The position numbers were made by a program, and so were the translations under genes. The notes below the pieces were generated by a model, which was not told where the DNA came from, did no database searches, and saw only the letters and a list, made by a program, of their open reading frames with translations. Positions 5,519-8,318 of a DNA stretch of 8,318 bases are shown in pieces; within the stretch, counting starts at the first letter, position 1; each line of letters begins with the position of its first letter. This DNA comes from a bacterium (GTDB lineage Bacteria > Tectomicrobia > Entotheonellia > Entotheonellales > Entotheonellaceae), in the NCBI GenBank assembly GCA_027294925.1, contig JAPULM010000007.1, positions 1 through 8,318 on the forward strand. Reading direction: 5' to 3'.

Positions 5519-5602
5519 AGCAGTGTGTTGAATCTGCACATCAGGCAGCTACAGAAAACCTCTCTGTCTCTGTATGATGAACCGACAGGTTATCGAACCT
5601 AC

Positions 5603-5607
5603 AAAGG
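5603..5607 (+). promoter_or_regulatory. Ribosome binding site deciding the lptD start
   Basis: AAAGG lies five bases before the ATG at 5613. The earlier ATG-ATG pair at 5574-5579 lacks any purine-rich site, and using it would bury the signal peptide behind 13 polar residues. Confidence 0.6.
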
Positions 5608-5612
5608 TTTTT

Positions 5613-7733
5613 ATGACGACTCGCCTGCTAAGGCTCTGCCTCCTGGTCTGGCTAACAAGCCATGTTCCGCTACCCGTTGCAGGGCATGAAAACATGGCAC
5701 AACAGCAGCCAAACCCGACCGCCATCACGACCCAGCAACAGATATTCCTGCAAGCGGAAAGCCTCGACTTTTTTCAAACCGAGAAGCGCCTTGTTGCATC
5801 CGGTAAGGTGATCGTGACGCAAGGAGAAACGCGTTTATTTGCCGATCGCATCGAGATGGATACCGAACGCGGTGTTGGAACCGCCTGGGGGCATGTGCGC
5901 TTGCTTACCCCAATCGACGATATCCAGGCTTCCCGTTTGGATTTCAATCTGACCACTGAGCAAGGCCTGCTGTATGATGCAACGGGTGTACTGGCCCAGG
6001 TTTACCAGGTCGAGGGCGAGCGTATCGAGCGTCTAGGCCCTACAACGGCCATGGTGCACCATGGCCGTCTGACCACCTGCACCAATGATGTGCCGGATTG
6101 GCAATTTCGCACCCGTGAGGCAACCGTCGATAGGAACAGTTATGTATCATTGAAGCATCCGTCATTGTGGATTAAAGGCTTGCCGGTCTTCTACTTGCCG
6201 TATTTCTACTTCCCAATCAAGGATGAGCGCACCACTGGGTTTCTGCCGCCGCGCCTGGGCTACACCTCGAACGACGGCGCCAAAGTCAGGCAAGACTTTT
6301 TTTGGGCCATCACCGATTGGATGGATAGCACCATCGGGGTAGAATACCTCAGCGAGCGGGGTTTTTTACCGCAGATCGAATACCGTTATGCGCTTGATCC
6401 CCAATCCGATGGCCGCCTCAACGCCGCTTACATTCGCGACCAAAAGCACGATACCACCCTGTGGCGCGTAGAACTCCAACAACAACAAGAGTTTGGTTGG
6501 GGGGTGCGCGGTTTGAGCCAAATTGATTTGCGCAGTAACGGTGATCTGCTACGCGGTTTTTCCAATAATATTGGGCAGGAATCACAAGTTAGCAGGAGCT
6601 CATTCGGCGACCTCACCAAACGCTTCTCCAATAGCACGCTGAGTCTAGGTGGTGCCTCAATTGACGGCATACCGGATAGTGGTAGTACAGAACAGTTTCG
6701 CCGTCTACCAGCGCTCCGTTTTCAACAGTTTCAAATCCCACTCTTCGGTCGCGCCTTGTTCGCTCTTGACGCCTCATACAGTCGCTTAAGCAACACGCGG
6801 ATCGCCAATAATACGCCTGTGCAACGTCTTGACTTCTTCCCCCATCTGACCCTACCCCTAAGCTGGGCACCCTGGATACGCCTAACGGTTTCCGGCGGTA
6901 TGCGCGAGACCTTCTATGATCGCCAAGCGGTGAAGTCAGCCCATACCACACGTGAGCTGATCGATCTACGCGCCAATCTCGCAGGTCCTACCCTACGACG
7001 CACGTATACCCATGCGCGAAGCGGGCAAACTTTCATTCATACAATTGAGTCCCGCCTGGCGTATCGCTATGTGCCCAAGGTGAGTCAACACGATATCCCC
7101 TCGTTTGAAGCACTCGACGAAAAACGACATTTTCTAGACCCACTCGAGACCCTGCCGCTGATCGACCGTATTGAGGCGGCAAACTATGCCAAGCTGTCTC
7201 TGGTTAACCGACTTTTTGTTCGGACGCACAGAGACGACGTAGCGCCGCGTATCTGGGAAGCGGCACGGCTCACCCTGAGCCAGGGGTTCGATATGCGTCA
7301 GGCAACCGATGGGGATGGCCAAATACCCGGTCCGCTGGATGTCGAGCTTGAACTGAACACCGGGCGACGCTGGCGTCTGGTATCCGTGTTACGCCTTGAC
7401 ACAGCCACGGGCGATTTGGAAAAATCAAGCGCTCGGATGGCATTTAGCCTCTATCCGGGTTGGGATATACATCTGGCGCACAACTATCGCCAGCATCCGG
7501 ATGTGCAATATCTCTCGGGCGGTATAAACGCCGCGCTGTTGAAACGGTTCCGGCTCGGCTACGATTTCCGCTATGATGGGCTCAGCGAAACGTTACGTGA
7601 ACACCATCTGACGTTCTCGGTGTTGGCCCAATGCTGGAGCGTGGAGATGGCATTTCGCTTTCGCAACACCGAGGATGCATCGCTTTTCTCAGACACCAGC
7701 TTTGTCATCCAGGTTCGTCTGTTTAACCTTTAA
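5613..7733 (+). CDS. lptD: LPS-assembly outer-membrane protein LptD (OstA/Imp)
   Basis: 706 residues from the chosen ATG. LptD is the outer-membrane barrel that, with the lipoprotein LptE, inserts LPS into the outer leaflet. Visible parts: a signal peptide (MTTRLLRLCLLVWL, likely cleaved near residue 24 after PVAG); an N-terminal periplasmic OstA/beta-jellyroll domain (about 44-125) with LQAESLDFFQTEKRLVASGK and ADRIEMDTERG; then the diagnostic TTC...PDW segment (C156), LPVFYLPYFYFPIKDERTTGFLPPRLGYTSN (two pieces, 189-220), QDFFWAITDWMDSTIG and LSERGF; then a long beta-barrel of alternating strands; and the conserved C-terminal QCW (C674), ending FVIQVRLFNL. The mature protein has only two Cys, C156 and C674, so one interdomain disulfide is possible instead of the two in E. 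coli. It is shorter than enterobacterial LptD (about 780). The gene is followed by lptG of the same pathway. Confidence 0.95.
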   Translation: MTTRLLRLCLLVWLTSHVPLPVAGHENMAQQQPNPTAITTQQQIFLQAESLDFFQTEKRLVASGKVIVTQGETRLFADRIEMDTERGVGTAWGHVRLLTPIDDIQASRLDFNLTTEQGLLYDATGVLAQVYQVEGERIERLGPTTAMVHHGRLTTCTNDVPDWQFRTREATVDRNSYVSLKHPSLWIKGLPVFYLPYFYFPIKDERTTGFLPPRLGYTSNDGAKVRQDFFWAITDWMDSTIGVEYLSERGFLPQIEYRYALDPQSDGRLNAAYIRDQKHDTTLWRVELQQQQEFGWGVRGLSQIDLRSNGDLLRGFSNNIGQESQVSRSSFGDLTKRFSNSTLSLGGASIDGIPDSGSTEQFRRLPALRFQQFQIPLFGRALFALDASYSRLSNTRIANNTPVQRLDFFPHLTLPLSWAPWIRLTVSGGMRETFYDRQAVKSAHTTRELIDLRANLAGPTLRRTYTHARSGQTFIHTIESRLAYRYVPKVSQHDIPSFEALDEKRHFLDPLETLPLIDRIEAANYAKLSLVNRLFVRTHRDDVAPRIWEAARLTLSQGFDMRQATDGDGQIPGPLDVELELNTGRRWRLVSVLRLDTATGDLEKSSARMAFSLYPGWDIHLAHNYRQHPDVQYLSGGINAALLKRFRLGYDFRYDGLSETLREHHLTFSVLAQCWSVEMAFRFRNTEDASLFSDTSFVIQVRLFNL

Positions 7734-7776
7734 TCCAATAATCCAAATCCATCCGCGAGGCGCTTATGCCCCCGGG

Positions 7777-7797
7777 CCTCTACCTGGCAGGGAGAGG
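7777..7797. repeat. Hairpin in the lptD-lptG spacer
   Basis: CCTCT, A, CCT, loop GGC, AGG, G, AGAGG: eight base pairs with one A/G mismatch and a three-base loop. The flanking C-run (7769-7773) and G-run (7798-7801) can add more pairs across a GGG bulge. What follows on the + strand is GGGGAAATTT, not a T-run, so it is not a standard terminator. It could stabilise the lptD message end, reduce read-through into lptG, or be a degenerate copy of a dispersed GC-rich palindromic element. Confidence 0.45.
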
Positions 7798-7851
7798 GGG
7801 GAAATTTCTGTAACGCATTTTAGATAGCGAACGGCTCTTGATGTTTGGCCA

Positions 7852-7857
7852 GAGGAG
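7852..7857 (+). promoter_or_regulatory. Ribosome binding site of lptG, supporting a GTG start
   Basis: GAGGAG ends five bases before the GTG at 7863. The strong site, and the fact that the protein begins directly with a typical LptG N-terminus, decide this non-ATG start. Confidence 0.75.
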
Positions 7858-7862
7858 CAACT

Positions 7863-8318
7863 GTGCGCTTAATCAATCGCTATGTTTGCCGCGAATTTCT
7901 TAAATTCTTCTGCATAGGTCTGGCCGGATGTGTTGCCCTCTATGTTCTGGTCGAACTTTTTGACCGAGTCGATGAGTTTATCGAACGAAACGTGTTTTGG
8001 TATGATGCAGGTCTCTATCTTGCCTCCAGACTGCCTGTCATTCTCTACCAGCTCACGCCGGTCGCCATTCTGTTGGCTTCCGTCTTAACCTTCAGCACCT
8101 TAAGCCGACACCATGAAATAACTGCCATGCGCGCCAGCGGCATTGCACCACGCCACCTCACCCGTCCCCTATTTGTGGTGGGTGTGGTGGGCTGCTTAGC
8201 ACTATTAGCGGCGCAAGAATATCTCATCCCTTATACGAATCAAGCCGCCCGTATGATTTGGCGTACGCGAATCCGTCATGATAAAATCGCTCGCCATTTG
8301 GGCTTATACAAAGAAGGG
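7863..8318 (+). CDS. lptG: LPS export ABC transporter permease LptG, N-terminal 152 residues (cut by window edge)
   Basis: Open from a GTG start to the last base of the window. LptF and LptG are the inner-membrane pair of the LptB2FG ABC transporter that extracts LPS and feeds it through LptC/LptA to LptD. The fragment begins LINRYVCREFLKFF, as LptF/LptG proteins do. It has a first membrane helix (about 13-33), ELFDRVDEFIE (31-41), a second hydrophobic region with LPVILYQLTPVAILLASVL (57-75), the coupling helix HHEITAMRASGIAP (83-96; E85 is probably the conserved Glu that contacts LptB), and a third helix (about 103-117) followed by EYLIP (119-123). LptG is preferred over LptF because of the ELFDRVDEF segment and the ITAMRASG wording of the coupling helix, but the two families are similar and no lptF is visible to compare. 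The gap to lptD is 129 bases on the same strand. Confidence 0.85.
   Translation, partial: MRLINRYVCREFLKFFCIGLAGCVALYVLVELFDRVDEFIERNVFWYDAGLYLASRLPVILYQLTPVAILLASVLTFSTLSRHHEITAMRASGIAPRHLTRPLFVVGVVGCLALLAAQEYLIPYTNQAARMIWRTRIRHDKIARHLGLYKEG

Noticed and set aside
5574..5612. Upstream double ATG as the start of lptD
   Set aside because: No ribosome binding site, and it would place 13 polar residues before the signal peptide.
6428..6951. - strand frames of 80 and 112 residues within lptD
   Set aside because: Antisense shadows inside a continuous, well conserved lptD reading frame.

Overview
The window looks like chromosomal DNA from a Gram-negative bacterium of moderately high GC content. 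The evidence is an LPS-assembly outer-membrane protein (lptD) followed by the start of an LPS-export permease (lptG). I cannot fix the phylum. The mix of a stomatin-like slipin, a PrmA-like methyltransferase and LptD/LptG would fit an uncultured deep-branching lineage (Tectomicrobia, NC10, Nitrospirota or a deltaproteobacterium-like group), but that is inference from general protein character only.

Layout. 1-256 holds the 3' end of a small conserved hypothetical gene on the + strand. 257-666 has no convincing gene but is dense in perfect or near-perfect inverted repeats, including a stem-loop whose loop can pair with a downstream segment (pseudoknot topology, 473-546). 667-1494 (-) is a slipin/stomatin-like SPFH membrane protein. 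1495-2051 has no intact gene but carries coding debris on the + strand: a frameshifted 3' gene fragment (1537-1732) and a second, less certain decayed stretch. 2052-5015 (-) is a probable three-gene operon, transcribed right to left: an acyl-CoA dehydrogenase-fold flavoprotein resembling group D monooxygenases, then a PrmA-like methyltransferase, then a short-chain dehydrogenase/reductase. 5016-5612 is the divergent intergenic region. It holds putative promoters for both sides and a start-less remnant of a membrane protein (5144-5395, +). 5613-7733 (+) is lptD. 7734-7862 is a spacer with a hairpin. 7863-8318 (+) is the first 152 codons of lptG, cut by the window edge.

How the genes work together. 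LptD is the outer-membrane exit pore and LptG an inner-membrane subunit of the ABC extractor in the same LPS transport bridge, so their adjacency makes functional sense. The three-gene minus-strand cluster pairs two redox enzymes with a methyltransferase. This suggests a small catabolic or modification pathway of unknown substrate, but nothing in the sequence names it. The slipin stands alone, without the NfeD-type partner that often accompanies it.

No tRNA, rRNA, CRISPR array, intact insertion sequence or recognisable defence system was seen. The most unusual material is the structured spacer at 425-637, the gene debris, and the altered SAM-loop motif in the PrmA-like protein.
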